Assembly: GCA_021397845.1 (NCBI GenBank)
Contig: CM038047.1
Location: 40,217,210 to 40,281,209, forward strand
DNA from: Areca catechu
Lineage: Eukaryota; Streptophyta; Magnoliopsida; Arecales; Arecaceae
Length of the DNA stretch: 64,000 nt
Direction of reading: 5' to 3'
Shown: one piece after another, positions 10,801 to 21,833 of the stretch
How the letters are laid out: each line of letters begins with the position of its first letter
Numbering within the stretch: position 1 is the stretch's first letter
Notes under the pieces: model-generated
The model's database searches: none
What the model was told of the DNA's origin: nothing
Seen by the model: only the letters and a program-made list of their open reading frames with translations
Made by a program: the position numbers and the translations under genes

Positions 10801-11993
10801 TCATCTTTCCAAATAAGGACCAAGCTTACCGTACTTGGAGATATAGCTTGGTACATGTATAACATTTCTTTCTCATTGGCCTGGTCAAGAGTGGAGTGGT
10901 GGCTAGGTACATGCAAAGCTCCTTGAAGGCGGTCAGGCACTCCTTCATCCAATGAAAGTTCTTGATCTATCTTAAGGCTTTGAAAAAAAGTACACTTGTC
11001 ACTTAACCTGGTGACAAACCTACTTAGTGCTACTATCCATCCTACTAGGTGTTGTACCTCCTTCCAGAACCTAGATGGTGACATCTCTAGGATAGCCCGG
11101 AGCTTTCTCGGGCTAGCTTTGATTCCACGGTACGAGATGATGAAACCCAAGAACTTTTTGGAGGATACACTAAAGGCTCATTTGGTTGGATTGAGCCTCA
11201 TCCAATACTTCCTCGAGGTTTGATAAATTTTTTCAAGGTCCGCCACACGATGCTCTACCTTTTTACTAGCATGTCATCAATGTATACTTCGATATTATGA
11301 CCGATCTGGTCTTTAAAGATCTTGTTGATGAGGTGTTGGCACATAGCTCTCACATTCTTCAGATTAAAGGATATCACTTTATAACATCATGGTCTATGAT
11401 AAAGGATTTTTTTCATCCTTTGGGGCCATCCAGATTTAGTTATATCCAGAGAAAGGATTCATAAAACTAAGCAACTCATGTCTAGAGTAGAATCAACCAA
11501 CTAGTCTATATGGGATAGAGAAAAATTATCTTTTGGGCATGCTTTATTTAAATTAGTACAATCAATACATTCTTGCCATTTACCACTGGCCTTCTTAATG
11601 AATACCATGTTTGCTAGTCATTCAGAGGAGTTGACCTCATAGATGAATCTGGTAGCACATAGCTTGTTAACTTCTTGCTTGATGATTCGTTGGCATTTGG
11701 AGGCAAAGCATCACTTCTTTTGCTTCACTGGCTTGTATGAAGGATTGACATGTAGTTGGTGTTCCATGACTTCTACGTTTATGCCAAGCATATCAAAGGT
11801 AGTCCATGCGAAGAAATCTACATTGGCTCTCAAGAAGGCGAGGAGCTGGTCATGTAAGGCTTCCTCCAGTTGAGATACGATTTAGACCTTTCATGTTAGG
11901 TCGCGTCATCCAAATGAACTAAGAGAAGCTCTTCTGCTCGTGACACCATTGCTCAACCTACTCATCTCTAAGATCAAGGCTGTCAATAGATAG
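10801..11993 (-). pseudogene. reverse transcriptase remnant of element B
   Basis: The minus strand holds the pre-RT leader near 11800 (MLGINVEVMEHQL), the palm near 11600-11300 and the catalytic box VYIDDMLVK at 11261-11287, with both aspartates kept. The thumb and connection, with RGIKASPRKLRAIL and WIVALSRFVTRL, are open at 10791-11150. Frameshifts and stops split the palm, so no full product is expected. The upstream end abuts the solo LTR at 11994; its far flank carries the protease part. Confidence 0.83.
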
Positions 11994-13232
11994 TGTTGCC
12001 GCCCGGATCATCGTGGCCCGTAGCTATTGATGGCATCGGGTGGGTCGCGTCCACCCGCCTAGTAATGCCTCCGGTGCCTCGGGACCTACAAGGAAGCAAC
12101 GCCAGTGACCTGGGCCGGGGATTCCAGCGGAGGCACTCCGACGGTCAAGTCAGTGGCGATCCAGGGGAACAGGTCCTCCTGGTCGAGCCCCTCTGGATGA
12201 GCTCCATGCTAGGAGGAGTGAATATAGTGTGGGTGGAAGATGAGGACGAGCTGGGAATGGTGTTGGCCGAGGTGGTCTTGCCCTTCTCTCTGGCCTTCTT
12301 CCCTTGTGTCGCTTTGGTTCCTCTTTTCAATTGAGAGTATGATATGAATCTCTCTTCTTGAGGTTAGATGCCGATACCTTTTTGCTTAGTTTTTTTGCGG
12401 GAGTTTCTACCTTGGTTTTCTTCGGGATCTCCCCCTGCTGTCGTGTGTGGCAAGGTACCGTGACGTGGACGGGATGTCTCTCCTGTTGTGACAGTCGGGG
12501 AAGCCTCCGTAGATTTCTGACATTTCTTTTGCTTATCCCTCTCCTAGGAGTATGTCAGGGTCTCGATCGGCGGGCCGCCAGTCTTGGGATCCGTGCTCTC
12601 CGGTAGGGTCTTTTTTCCGGTTGTACGGCAGATCGATGGAGGGTATGGTGCCTTGATTGCGGCATGGTTGGTATCGTACGGCCCTCGGAAGCATCGCCAC
12701 TGTCCTTGGAGGAGAGGTAGGGCTCCCTTGGCGGCCAGCATATTGGCTTGAACAGGGGCCGAGCTAGGGAGGCAGGGCCTGTCTGCAGTAGACTTGCTTG
12801 GGTGCTGCTCGGCAGGACGGAGGTGGACCGAGCTTGATCGCGGAGGGGTGCCTCGTGGCGGAGGAGGCTGAGCTCGACTCCTGACCACGGGGCCTGACCT
12901 CAGACGAGCTCGGTGCCAGGGTGCCACCCAGCCCAGGGGACCTGAGCTCGGAGGGGCACCTCGTGGTGGAAGAGGCTGAGCTCGACTCCTAACCACGGGG
13001 CCCGATCTCGAGGGGTCCGCCTTAGGTGGAAACTCGGACTCGGCTCCGGCCTAGGTGTTCCGGGCTTGCGGGAACGGACCTGGCAGAGGACGGAGCTTGT
13101 CTTCGGTGAGCAGAGGTGTTGCTTCAAGGGAGCTAAGCTCGGCAAAGGCGCTCATATTGAAAGCTTGTCGTGGCGTCTGATGGGGACTCCACGTCCGCTG
13201 CCTCGTGCCATGTCAACGTTCTGGCCACATCA
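11994..13232 (-). mobile_element. Tat-lineage solo LTR with perfect target duplication
   Basis: A GC-rich block begins TGTTGCCGCCCGGATC and ends CCACATCA, and is flanked by the perfect 5-bp duplication GATAG (11989-11993 and 13233-13237). Outside it, the element B reading joins exactly (EVLS on one side, SIDSLDLRDE on the other). Inside, at 12135-12154, lies ACTCCGACGGTCAAGTCAGT, the motif shared by six other Tat-type LTRs or LTR remnants in this window. Its direction indicates a minus-strand element. ORFs inside (such as 12544-12996 minus) are compositional and have no domain. Confidence 0.9.
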
Positions 13233-13770
13233 GATAGTACTTCCTGGGACCTCTTGCCTTTAAGGGTGGCCACATAATATTGCTTAGCCAGAGCTTGGTC
13301 ACCTTGAACTTCATCCACTTCTTGGATAATTGGAAACTTCTTTAGTAAATGGTAGGTGGACACAATGGCACAAAGGATATTTAAGCCCAGTCTTTCCAAG
13401 ATGACATTATATGTTGAGAAGAGATTTACTAACAGGAAGTTCAGCATGATCATCACTTGTCTTGATGCTTGGCATGCAATTATATATAGGGTAATCATGC
13501 CTTCCATAGAAACGATATCTCTAGAGAATCCTATCAAGAAAGAACTCATCTTCTGCAGATGGTTCCTTGAGAGATTCATTTTACTAAAAGTATTATGAAG
13601 TAAGATATCTACAGAGCTTCCATTATCAACCAAAACATGTCATACATCATAGTTTGCAATAGCAAGAGAAACTATAATGATATTATCACAAGGGGTTTGG
13701 ATGCCTTGTGCATCAAAGTCAAAGAAGACAATGACATCCTCCTACTTATGGTGCTTGGCTTCAGGGAACT
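13233..13770 (-). pseudogene. protease part of element B
   Basis: An open minus-strand stretch at 13133-13633 starts MVDNGSSVDILLHN, the aspartic protease active site of this lineage, with the catalytic D kept. Upstream text DVIVFFDFDAQGIQTPCDN and VSLAIANYDV matches the usual lead-in. The frame runs on through YYVATLKGKRSQEVLS and then enters the solo LTR at 13232, so the last part of that ORF is foreign. One stop precedes the active site (in DV-stop-HVLVDNG). Confidence 0.82.
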
Positions 13771-14625
13771 CGAGAACTATAAAAATGGGCTCCTCTAATT
13801 GGCGAGGATGCCTCCTGGAAAATCCTTTAGTGATAGTGTTTACCAGGCCGTTTGTGGGATGATTGTCCACAAGAGGCTCAATGGCGAGTCAGGGTGGTGA
13901 TTGGAAGTTTCTATACCTTTGAACTAGTCGACATAGGTCTGCAAATAGCCTTGGTGGACCAAGGCTTTGATCTCTTTCTTCAAGGCATGGCAGTCCTCGG
14001 TATCATGCCCATGCTCTTGATGAAAATGGCAATATTTTGTGAGGTCTTTCTTGACCCTCCAGTGAACGATATTATAATTATTTATCTCCATCAGGATCTG
14101 TCTTGCGAAAGCATTTAATGGTGTAAACTCTTCATGATGATGGCATGGGCTCCTAGAATGGCGATGAGGTCTAGCCTCGTCACTCCATCTCTTAGGTTAA
14201 GGAGGAGGGGAAAGCGATTCTCCTGAGGGCGCTTGCACTCTCCCTTCTCCTTTCTCTTACTGCCATATCTTTCTCAGCATTGATATACTTTTTAAAGTAG
14301 GACAGGAGCACCGGAAGATCATAAGGAAACCTTTTGGGGAGGGAGTGGTAGAAGCCTCCCGCTCAGAGTCCCTTCATAAAGGCTAACATCACAACTGCTG
14401 GTTCTAGGCCGCAAACCCTTAACATAGCCATTCTGAAGTGATTCATGAAGCTTCGAAGATACTTCCCTTCCTCCTGTTGGATGGAAAAGAGGAAGTTAGA
14501 ATTCTTTCCAGGCCTTTAGCTACTTTAGAATTAGGCAATAACTTTTAGCCGAACTCCTCAAAGGAGCTAATAGAGTCCGATGGGAAACTAGTGTACCAAG
14601 CTCGGTCGCTTAATGAGATGTGTGA
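13771..14625 (-). pseudogene. gag part of element B
   Basis: The minus strand reads a Tat gag. The knuckle YCHFHQEHGHDTEDCHALKK near 13962-14036 is intact, preceded by LPVLLSYFKKYINAEKDM-like text and, near 14400-14500, the end of the gag core. Frames shift and the N-terminus is absent; similarity is lost at about 14625, where AT-rich DNA begins. Gag would build the particle and bind RNA. Confidence 0.78.
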
Positions 14626-14989
14626 TGATATTTGTCATTTACTTTATATTTTTTTCTTGTTATATTAGTTTCATACATTCAACCATAAGAAATTTGATAT
14701 TTGGTTATAATGCTGATAATAAAGGTAATAGTAATGGTGATTTTTTATAATAGTTTATTAAACTAATACATCTCATTTTTTATTTATTTTCATGTTTAGG
14801 TACAACTCCATGAAGAAAAAGTAAATAAATTCTATATTCTATTTTTTCTATTATTGTATTTTCGATAATGGACATATAATTAAACACTTATGTTGCATTT
14901 AAACTAAATTTGGACAAGTTTTGAATGTTAGACAATGCATTTTAAGTTATTTTTAGTTGAATGAATTTGTTTTCGATATTTGAGTATTA

Positions 14990-15499
14990 TTTTTTTTTCT
15001 CTAGTTAATGAGCAGGTGTAGCAATAATGATTACAGGCCTATAAATATAATTATAAAAAAAATAAACAAATAGACATAATAAATAAATATATAATTTAGA
15101 TTATTTGTGATAGTATTTTTTAAAATAATAAATTATTTGGGATGGCAAAATATTATAGCAAAAAAAGTTTTTTGCTACAACTATTTATGACTGCAATAGT
15201 TATCATAAAAATATTGAACTTATTTGCAATAACAAAAAGCCATGAAGAAAAGGATTTTGCAACGGCAATATTTGTCATAAATAAGTTTTATGATATAGCA
15301 CAATGCTACCCTTTTGTGACGTAAGAATGTGCCGTCACAAAATATTGTCACAAACATTTTTTGTGATGGCTTTCTCTGTCATGGAGTTTTTTACTATGGC
15401 CAAAACGATGATAATACCATTGCAAATACTTTTTTATGACAATAGATAATTATTAGCAATGGTATTTTGCTATTGCAAATTATTATTTTTCTAATAGTG
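14990..15499. mobile_element. CACTA-like transposon end (right terminus)
   Basis: The segment ends TTTTTCTAATAGTG at 15499; read from the other strand this is CACTATTAGAAAAA, a CACTA-type terminal repeat. Just inside are direct and inverted subterminal words (TTTGTGACG, GCCGTCACAAA, TTTTGTGATGGC, TTTGCAATRGCAAAA) at 15310-15490, as expected for CACTA ends. I did not find the matching left end, so the start is approximate. No transposase text is present. Confidence 0.5.
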
Positions 15500-15549
15500 G
15501 CTTGATACATTGATGATCTACATGTATTAACCAAGGTATTCTTCAAATA

Positions 15550-15551
<2 letters not shown>

Positions 15552-15619
<68 letters not shown>
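15552..15619. repeat. (TA)n microsatellite, 68 bp
   Basis: An uninterrupted TA dinucleotide run, directly followed by a short degenerate TATGTATATACATA tail. ORFs through it (poly-Tyr-Ile) are artefacts. Confidence 0.98.
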
Positions 15620-15626
<7 letters not shown>

Positions 15627-16533
15627 CATAAATCAATAGTTCAATGAAATGAAGATCATAGCCGGCCATATGTGCTTTTTCTCATGCGCTCAGTCAAAGG
15701 TGATGGTGTTTTTATCAACTTATTTGTACAATTTAAAAAAACTATATTTGGGGATTAATGCATCTATACTTTTCCTAATTTACACCTTGCTCACTTGTGC
15801 ACAATTAAGAGATAGTATTGTTCATATTTTTTAGATGATTAAATGCATGCATTTTAGTTAAGTTACCTCTCGATGTTTTCAACTACTTAATGGCTAGGTA
15901 GAAAAAGAAAAATGTATATTCAAGTGCATATTCTTACCTTGAAACATCTCATATTAATTACAATTAAAAGAATCATTTTTATCATTACCATCTCTATTAT
16001 TATAATCGTACCATTGTTTTCATCACCACCATAGTCATTATCATCTCTACTATTATGCAAACACTATTGTAACCACTAACATTATCATTATAACCATCAT
16101 CTATCATCATCTCCAACACCTTTACCATACCTTTACCGGTCTTTACGCACCACGATTATATTAACATATTTATATTTTTTTTAAAATAAATAATTATACA
16201 AAACATATTTATATCTTTAAAAATCAAAAATAAAATAAAAACAAAAATTCTTTTTATTTCTAAAAATAAGAAATGAAGCCAAATGGTTTGGTTTTCATTT
16301 GCATGTGAAATTGTTGGTGTACTCTAGTTATTTGTATCAAATGAACTAGATATTTGATTTGGCTGTCATCAAAAACCCAATCAAAGAGGAAATCATGATA
16401 CATATTCTTATATTTCTTTTCTTTCCACTGCTACAAGCCTACAATTCTTCTCGGAAAACACTCCCACAAACATACAAAAGGAGTTTAATTTTCACAAAAG
16501 ATGCATACATGATAGCGAAGAAAGGCGATTCAC
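15620..16533. other. AT-rich intergenic DNA 3' of the LysM gene
   Basis: No coding signal. A stretch at 15975-16130 is rich in ATC/ATT-type words (degenerate trinucleotide repeat). The 3' untranslated region and polyadenylation site of the minus-strand LysM gene should lie near 16300-16533, but I see no clear AATAAA. Confidence 0.5.
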
Positions 16534-16776
16534 TCACGTCGATCTAATGAACAAAACAGTCCCAGGCCCGATATCATCGGTATCACTGATATGAGGGTTG
16601 TCATCCAGAATATGGATGGCATCACACTTCACACTGATGGTCTGCAGAGTCTCTCCTTCCTTGGCCACATACAATTCGTCGCACCGGCCATTCCTGAGAT
16701 GCCGGCCATCGCCGGAGATGGCGAAGATGGCTTGGAAGATGAACAGAATGGCAAGCGATCTCACAGGCGTCCTCAT
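16534..16776 (-). CDS. small secreted LysM-domain protein
   Basis: The product is 80 residues with a signal peptide at about 1-22 (MRTPVR then a hydrophobic run SLAILFIFQAIFAI) and one LysM at about 35-78: ELYVAKEGETLQTISVKC, DDNPHI, DDIGPGTVLFI. Plants have a family of such single-exon apoplastic proteins of 80-110 residues; LysM binds N-acetylglucosamine glycans, but the role of these short forms is not settled. Cys32 and Cys51 could form a disulphide. An in-frame ATG at 16821 would add 15 residues, but it lies about 8 bases from a TATA-like box, so transcription should start inside it and the ATG at 16776 is preferred. No stop or frameshift: likely the one intact host gene here. Confidence 0.8.
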   Translation of the reverse strand: MRTPVRSLAILFIFQAIFAISGDGRHLRNGRCDELYVAKEGETLQTISVKCDAIHILDDNPHISDTDDIGPGTVLFIRST

Positions 16777-16828
16777 CGCATCAAAATCGTTCGCAATGGA
16801 TAAAGATAAGTCATCGAGCATTTGGGCG

Positions 16829-16841
16829 TATATATTATATG
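16829..16841 (-). promoter_or_regulatory. TATA box of the LysM gene
   Basis: The minus strand reads ATATAATATATAC, a plant TATA box. A start site 25-35 bases downstream (about 16795-16805) leaves a 20-30 base leader before the ATG at 16776. This decides the start codon choice. Confidence 0.6.
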
Positions 16842-17030
16842 TAGTTTGGCTTCATGGAGACGAGTCGTGGCTTGGAGGGTGGGTTACGTAAACGACCGTG
16901 CATGGGCGCTTCAACGGAAAAAACGAGTTTGACCATCTAGAAATATTAGAAAAATATAGAGACTTGGGAAAGCGATTGGGCGGGAAACCGAAATACGCCT
17001 AACCACTGCCGGTTTTTTTGTTTTGTTTTG

Positions 17031-17400
17031 GTAATAACGTCCAGGCCGAACAACGTAGCAAGTACTTGGGGGTCAGCTCTGATATTTTTCTTTTTATTCT
17101 TTTTATGTTTATATTGTTGTTATCAAATCATCATAAACCAGATATAAATTATATATATATAATTTGGTAATAACCTGCAGGCCGAACAACGTAGCAAGTA
17201 CTTTGGATCAGCTCTGATATTTTTCTTCTTGTTCTTTTTATGTTTATGTTGTATGTATGTATATATATAGTTTGGTAATAATGTGCAGGCCGAACAACAT
17301 AGCAAGTACTTCAGGTCAGCTCTGATATTTTCGTTTTTGTTCTTTTTATGTTTATGTTGTTGTTATGATCAAATCGTCATAAACCGGATATAAATTTTAC
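17031..17400. repeat. three-copy tandem repeat, ~109-135 bp
   Basis: Copies start at about 17031, 17166 and 17275 with GTAATAAC then CAGGCCGAACAACRTAGCAA, GTCAGCTCTGATATTT and CTTTTTATGTTTATGTTG. The first and third also share the tail ATCATAAACCRGATATAAATT. Differences are small, so the array is fairly young. It lies 5' of the LysM gene. No coding potential. Confidence 0.85.
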
Positions 17401-18174
17401 TGTGATTAATTATAACAATTAATTTATAAGTGCTGTATTGTTATCTTTGTTTTGCACACTTGGAAAAATACAAGGACAGAGCATGATTTATTTTTGAAAG
17501 AAAAAAGTGAGAAACAATATGAAAAATGTATAAAAATTATTAATGGAGGCTCGAAATTTTTGCAGAATAGTAATATTGATGGTGAACTGATGTAGAGATT
17601 TTTTTTTTTTAAAAAAAAAAAACCATTTTAAGGATAATTATGCTTTTAATAACAACATATTTCCTTTTTTTTAAAAATGATGTTTGATCTTTCTTCATCA
17701 TCACAAAATTTTAATGTTTAAGGCAACAATGTGCTTGGTTATTGTTGTTATATGCATAGCCTCCTCTTTTTCTTTCTTCCATTAATTATCTTGTAGTATA
17801 CAATATGATGTTGCTGCGATAGCAGTAAAATATTTATTAATAACTAAAATCATAATTTTCTTTGAGAAATATGATGAGAATGTCATCATGCTCTTCATCA
17901 AATATCCTATACTTATGTTGAATTAATGAATGGTGACAATGAGCTTATTAGCATGACAAACCTAATCAGATGTCATCATACTAAAATATGTTTTGAGCTT
18001 GTCATGGTGCTATCATTTCTTGCAACAAATAACTAGAATTCCTTGTTGCAAGGAAGAATCTACTGAATTAGATAGATGATTTGCAAGTCAGATATAGTTT
18101 AACCTAGAATCTATGGTATGCATTTTGTATCGTTCTCATAAGGTTGTACAATGCTTCATGGCTAGATATTAGAA
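17401..18174. other. AT-rich intergenic DNA, no feature seen
   Basis: No ORF with a recognisable motif, no terminal repeats. A T9/A13 run near 17600 is the only notable simple sequence. Confidence 0.5.
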
Positions 18175-18492
18175 AACGGATGGTAGAGACTTTGCCTCAC
18201 TATCAACAGGTCATGGATTCAAGGTGGGATTTCGTGGATGACTCGATTAAATCCAGAAATTATTTTCTGGAACTTGCGACAGTTGGCTGAGTGAGAGATT
18301 AGGGTTCTCTTTTCTTGTTTCCCCGTTCTACCGGCTGGCGTCTTAGTGGTATCAGGTTGACGTACTCATCTCTTGGTAGGAAAAAGCTGTAAAAATCTAA
18401 ACGTCTTGAATCGAATATTACCTGATGGGGTGGGGTAGCTATACTGAGTTTAACCTCCCTATCCCTTTTATTCATCAAAAAAAAAAAAAAAA
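18175..18492 (+). mobile_element. candidate SINE with poly(A) tail
   Basis: The segment begins with a tRNA-like part (TGGTAGAGACTTTGCCTCAC, then GGATTCAAGGTGGG, resembling a pol III B box) and ends in a 15-16 base A run at 18477-18492 after TTATTCATC. This order (pol III head, unrelated body, A tail) fits a SINE. I could not find a clear target duplication and the A box is weak; a 3' fragment of a LINE is the alternative. Confidence 0.35.
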
Positions 18493-19261
18493 TACAGATG
18501 ACTAGCTATCAGCATGCAGCAATATACATGATCTGATCCCCATAATTACAATTACGTACAAACCAAACTGAACCAACCGGACCAAATTTGGTGGATAGGT
18601 TTGGACCACATCCGCTACATATGTTACGTTCAGTTGGTGTTTTGTCAAGGCTTGGACTCTTTCTTCTCTCTTTTTTTTTTTTAATAAGAAATTAAGGCTT
18701 GGACTTTGAACGGTGCCCATTCTGCCTACCTTTCGTATGGAAATACATAATGGAATAGCGACAAAAGTTCCCTCAGAAACTCTGACTGGGGATACCAGAA
18801 ATTTTAGTAGCCGTTACTCGTTCTTCGGTATCGGTCAGATGGGTGACATGGAAAGAAATTGACATAGGCATTTGATCCTCCTTGGTATATATAGAGCCTT
18901 GATGGAGAAGCAATGGGGTGTTTTCATTGAAAAGTCTAATTCTTTTTTCTAGATAAATCAAATAATTTATATTATTTAAAAATATATATATTTATAAAAC
19001 TTTTTTTAAAAAATATTATTAAATTAAATAGAAAGAATATATGTATTTATTCAAATCATAGATTTCGTATAATTCACTGTAGAGCAAAATCTGATTTTCA
19101 AAAAGTGGTATATTTCGTCGTGGTAAACTCCAATCCCACTTCTTCCACCAAAAAATAAAGGTAAAAAGAAAAACTACAATTATATTTGTTCTTACATAAA
19201 AATTTACAAATTTTCAAACAGTAAAGCGGGAGAAGGATGATGCTTATCTGCCGATTCTAGG
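18493..19261. other. AT-rich intergenic DNA, no gene supported
   Basis: Two short minus-strand ORFs (18502-18720, 18773-18961) show no family motif. A TATATATA stretch at 18888-18894 is the only promoter-like word. The left end of the CACTA element should lie in this stretch but could not be fixed. Confidence 0.4.
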
Positions 19262-19480
19262 AAGCGCCGGGAAGACCCAGAACCCATCGACGCTTTTGAT
19301 AAGCGCCGGCATTATCCCAAAATCCGTCGACACTTTTAAGCATCGGCAATTACCGACGCCTTACCAGACCTTTATCGATGCTTATAAGCATCGCCGGACT
19401 CTACACCCAGAATCCGTCGATGCTTTTGAAAAGCGTTGGCATCATCGGACCTTTACCGACGCTTATAAGCATCGCCGGAC
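19262..19480. repeat. CACTA subterminal palindromic repeats
   Basis: About five copies of a word of the type CGACGCTTWTAAGCRTCGGC occur, for example near 19285, 19330, 19376, 19420 and 19458. The units are near-palindromic. Clusters of such 10-20 bp units near the ends are binding sites for CACTA regulatory proteins (family knowledge). Confidence 0.75.
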
Positions 19481-19529
19481 TCCCAGGCCCTCTACACCCC
19501 AAAACCCCCCCGCCCGAGCCTTAGATCTT

Positions 19530-19775
19530 GCCCGAGCCGCCGCCGAACACCCCCCCTCCTCCTCCTCCTCCTCCGCTCGATCCGCCAATGCAGCACCCGT
19601 CCGAGCCGCTGAACCTCCGATCCTCCTCCTCCTCCTCGGCTCGATCCGCCGACGCAGCATCCGTCCGAGCCGCCGAACATCCTCCTCCTCCTCCTCCGCT
19701 CGTTCCACCGACGCAGCACCCGTCGAGCGCCGAACCTCCTCCTCCTCCTCCTCCTCATCCTCCTCCGGCCGGTAG
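19530..19775. repeat. CCT-rich low-complexity block with ~75-bp repeats
   Basis: Units of (CCT)n followed by CGCTCGATCCGCC(A/G)AYGCAGCA and CCGTCCGAGCCGCCGAACC repeat about three times. ORFs on both strands here are poly-Ser, poly-Pro or poly-Glu/Arg and vary only with frame, so I do not call a gene. Confidence 0.75.
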
Positions 19776-19799
19776 TTCCTCCAATCTATAGTATTGAGT

Positions 19800-20859
19800 T
19801 TTTTTTTAAATATGAATATTATATTATTTATTTGTTCATGAAGAAAATAATGTCCATTTTGATTTATCGCTGTAGAGTTTGTTTTTATTTTGAAGTATTT
19901 CAATTTATTTTGGATATATTTATATTTATTTTGGAGGGATTTGCATTTATTCTTTAGATGAGCAAGCAAGATGTAAGTTATTTTATATGTTTCTATTTAT
20001 TCTAAAATTTTAGATCAATTTATATTTATTTTACTAAAAATTAGTGTTTATCCTTCATTATTGTTATTTTTCATGAAATTCTAGCAAGAGAGCTAGAGAT
20101 TAGGCATTGGCAGAGAGGTTAGAGGGTGTGAGAGAGGTCAAGTATTCGGGGAAAGGCCAAGGATTAAGGGATGGGTCGGGGGTTAGGGGTGAGGTTGGGA
20201 TTTAAGGACTTTGCAAGAGAAGTGGTGGTAGGGAGGAGGGTTTTAATGATAGAGACGAAAAATGAGGGCTCTATGGAGAAAGAGGGTTTTATGGAGAGAG
20301 AGAGAGGGAGAGAGAGCCTTTTAATCGTGAGGGGAGATAGCTTAAAACAAAGGAGACCATGGACGCATGGGCTCCTATCCCATTCACATTAATAGCATGT
20401 CTCTTTTCTTTTTCATCATTCAAATAGATGAAAAACTTGTTAACTTTGTTTTGTTGCGTGTAGATCTGTGAAGATCAAATGATCGGAAACCTAACCAAAT
20501 TTGGAGCCAAATCTGGTTGACCTGATTTTAATCTACCTATATATATATATGTCGCTTGATTAAAAAACTAATTTTTTTCTTTTGCTCATTTGGCTTTGAT
20601 TGTGCAATAGCTTCATAAATAAAAAGGTGGAAAGCTAGCCATATACCAAGTGGAGATCCCAATGAGAAGAATTTGAAACCCTCTACTCCAAACAAGTTAG
20701 AAAGATAAGTATTTCTTTATTAGACAAAGTCAGGACTATGATAGGGAGATTTATATAGTCCTTATGAGGTAAAGATTGAGATAGGGTTTGCCATAACCTG
20801 ATTTTGGAGTCAAGCATTCTCTTGAAAGAAAATAAGGCAAACATATCGGGCTATCATAA
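19800..20859. other. non-coding CACTA interior, no gene supported
   Basis: An AT-rich part (19800-20080) is followed by a purine-rich part with a GA-rich run at 20296-20317. An open 20171-20392 has only low-complexity sequence. Confidence 0.4.
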
Positions 20860-21400
20860 TGTTGATGAATGAAGTGACAATTAATTTTAATAGGTTTGAT
20901 CCATTCATAGAATACATTATTATGAGCAACTACTTGATACTCTAATTATCATAATGAGGTGTAGTAGTCCCAGAATGAGAAACTCCCAGGTCACTCAACA
21001 ACAATCTATGCCATAGAAGTTTAGCCATAGTGTTCGCTAAGGCTCAATATCTAGCTTTAGTGCTTGAGTGGGCGACTACAATTTGTTCCTTATTATGCCA
21101 CAATATGAGAGATTCTCCAAAATAAAAATAATACCTAGTGATAGATTGACAACCTGTCATATCACTAGTCCAATTAGCATCGCTAAAGATCTACAATTGT
21201 ACCGCTAAGGTGGTAGCCCAGTTGGTAGAGGCTTAAACTGACTATATGGATTGCATAAGTGATGTTAGGCCATGTAACAATCAGATAAACTAGTCCTACA
21301 AGCTGGCAGTAGAGAATGGGGTCATCCAAAAGTGCACCATCGGCTTGAGTAAGCTTTACATTATATGCCAAGGATGTAGAGGCTACTTTGTTGTCTGTAA
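20860..21400 (-). pseudogene. Ty1/copia RT-RNase H fragment
   Basis: The minus strand reads VKLTQADGALLDDPILYCQLVG and LVYLIVTWPNITYAIHIV (about 21350-21220), the connection between copia RT and RNase H, then AxTMAKLLWHRLLLSDLGV (about 21040-20960), the RNase H core. Stops and shifts are present and no LTR is seen, so this is an isolated fragment within the CACTA interior. Confidence 0.75.
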
Positions 21401-21833
21401 GTTATGCACGGGCTAGCAACTGTTTCTAATGGCAACAATCTTGGATGGCCTTCTTTTGTAGGCAACCAATTATAGTCGTTTTGATTTAGTTGCATATTAA
21501 ATAGTATATAATTGAGCCTCCTCTTTATTATTTATTATTTATTATTCTTTTTCTTAATAGATTATTTCTATTTATTTATAAATTTCTTGGTATATACATG
21601 CATCTTACTGAGCATGTTATGCTTTAAGGTTAGTTTCATTATTGCAAATCTTTGATTATTACGATCAATTATGATTTTTTAGATATTTTTTTAAAAACTT
21701 GAATTGCATTAAAATATAGACCCGTCAATTGATTAAAGTACATATTCTACAGGATTCATATAATTATTTAATTTTTGTACGGATGGGAGAAATATGTACA
21801 GTGGTCAATTGAATGTCCAGTTTGGACAGTTTG
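21401..21833. other. AT-rich spacer, nothing recognised
   Basis: No motif, ORF or terminal repeat could be supported. Confidence 0.4.

Larger units (their letters stand above)
5490..14625 (-). mobile_element. Element B: decayed Ty3/gypsy (Tat lineage), interrupted twice
   Basis: On the minus strand, from right to left, I read gag (14625-13771), protease (13770-13233), RT (11993-10801), two RNase H domains (10800-10102) and integrase (6759-5500). The order and dual RNase H give the Tat lineage. The reading is cut by two later insertions: a solo LTR at 11994-13232 between protease and RT, and a solo LTR at 6760-10101 between RNase H and integrase. The gag N-terminus and 5' LTR are missing to the right of about 14625. 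Confidence 0.85.

Noticed and set aside
15394..15669. 91-codon minus ORF
   Set aside because: Made mostly of Tyr-Ile from the (TA)n tract.
18773..18961. 62-codon minus ORF with a TATATATA stretch in it
   Set aside because: The promoter-like word is inside the ORF and no family motif is recognisable.
19076..19095. CACTGTAGAGCAAAATC as left CACTA terminus
   Set aside because: Resembles a CACTACAAGAAAA end only loosely, no matching right end or duplication, and 190 bases from the subterminal repeats.
19296..19791. Overlapping ORFs on both strands up to 168 codons
   Set aside because: Poly-Ser, poly-Pro, poly-Glu and poly-Arg from (CCT)n; all frames are open for the same reason.
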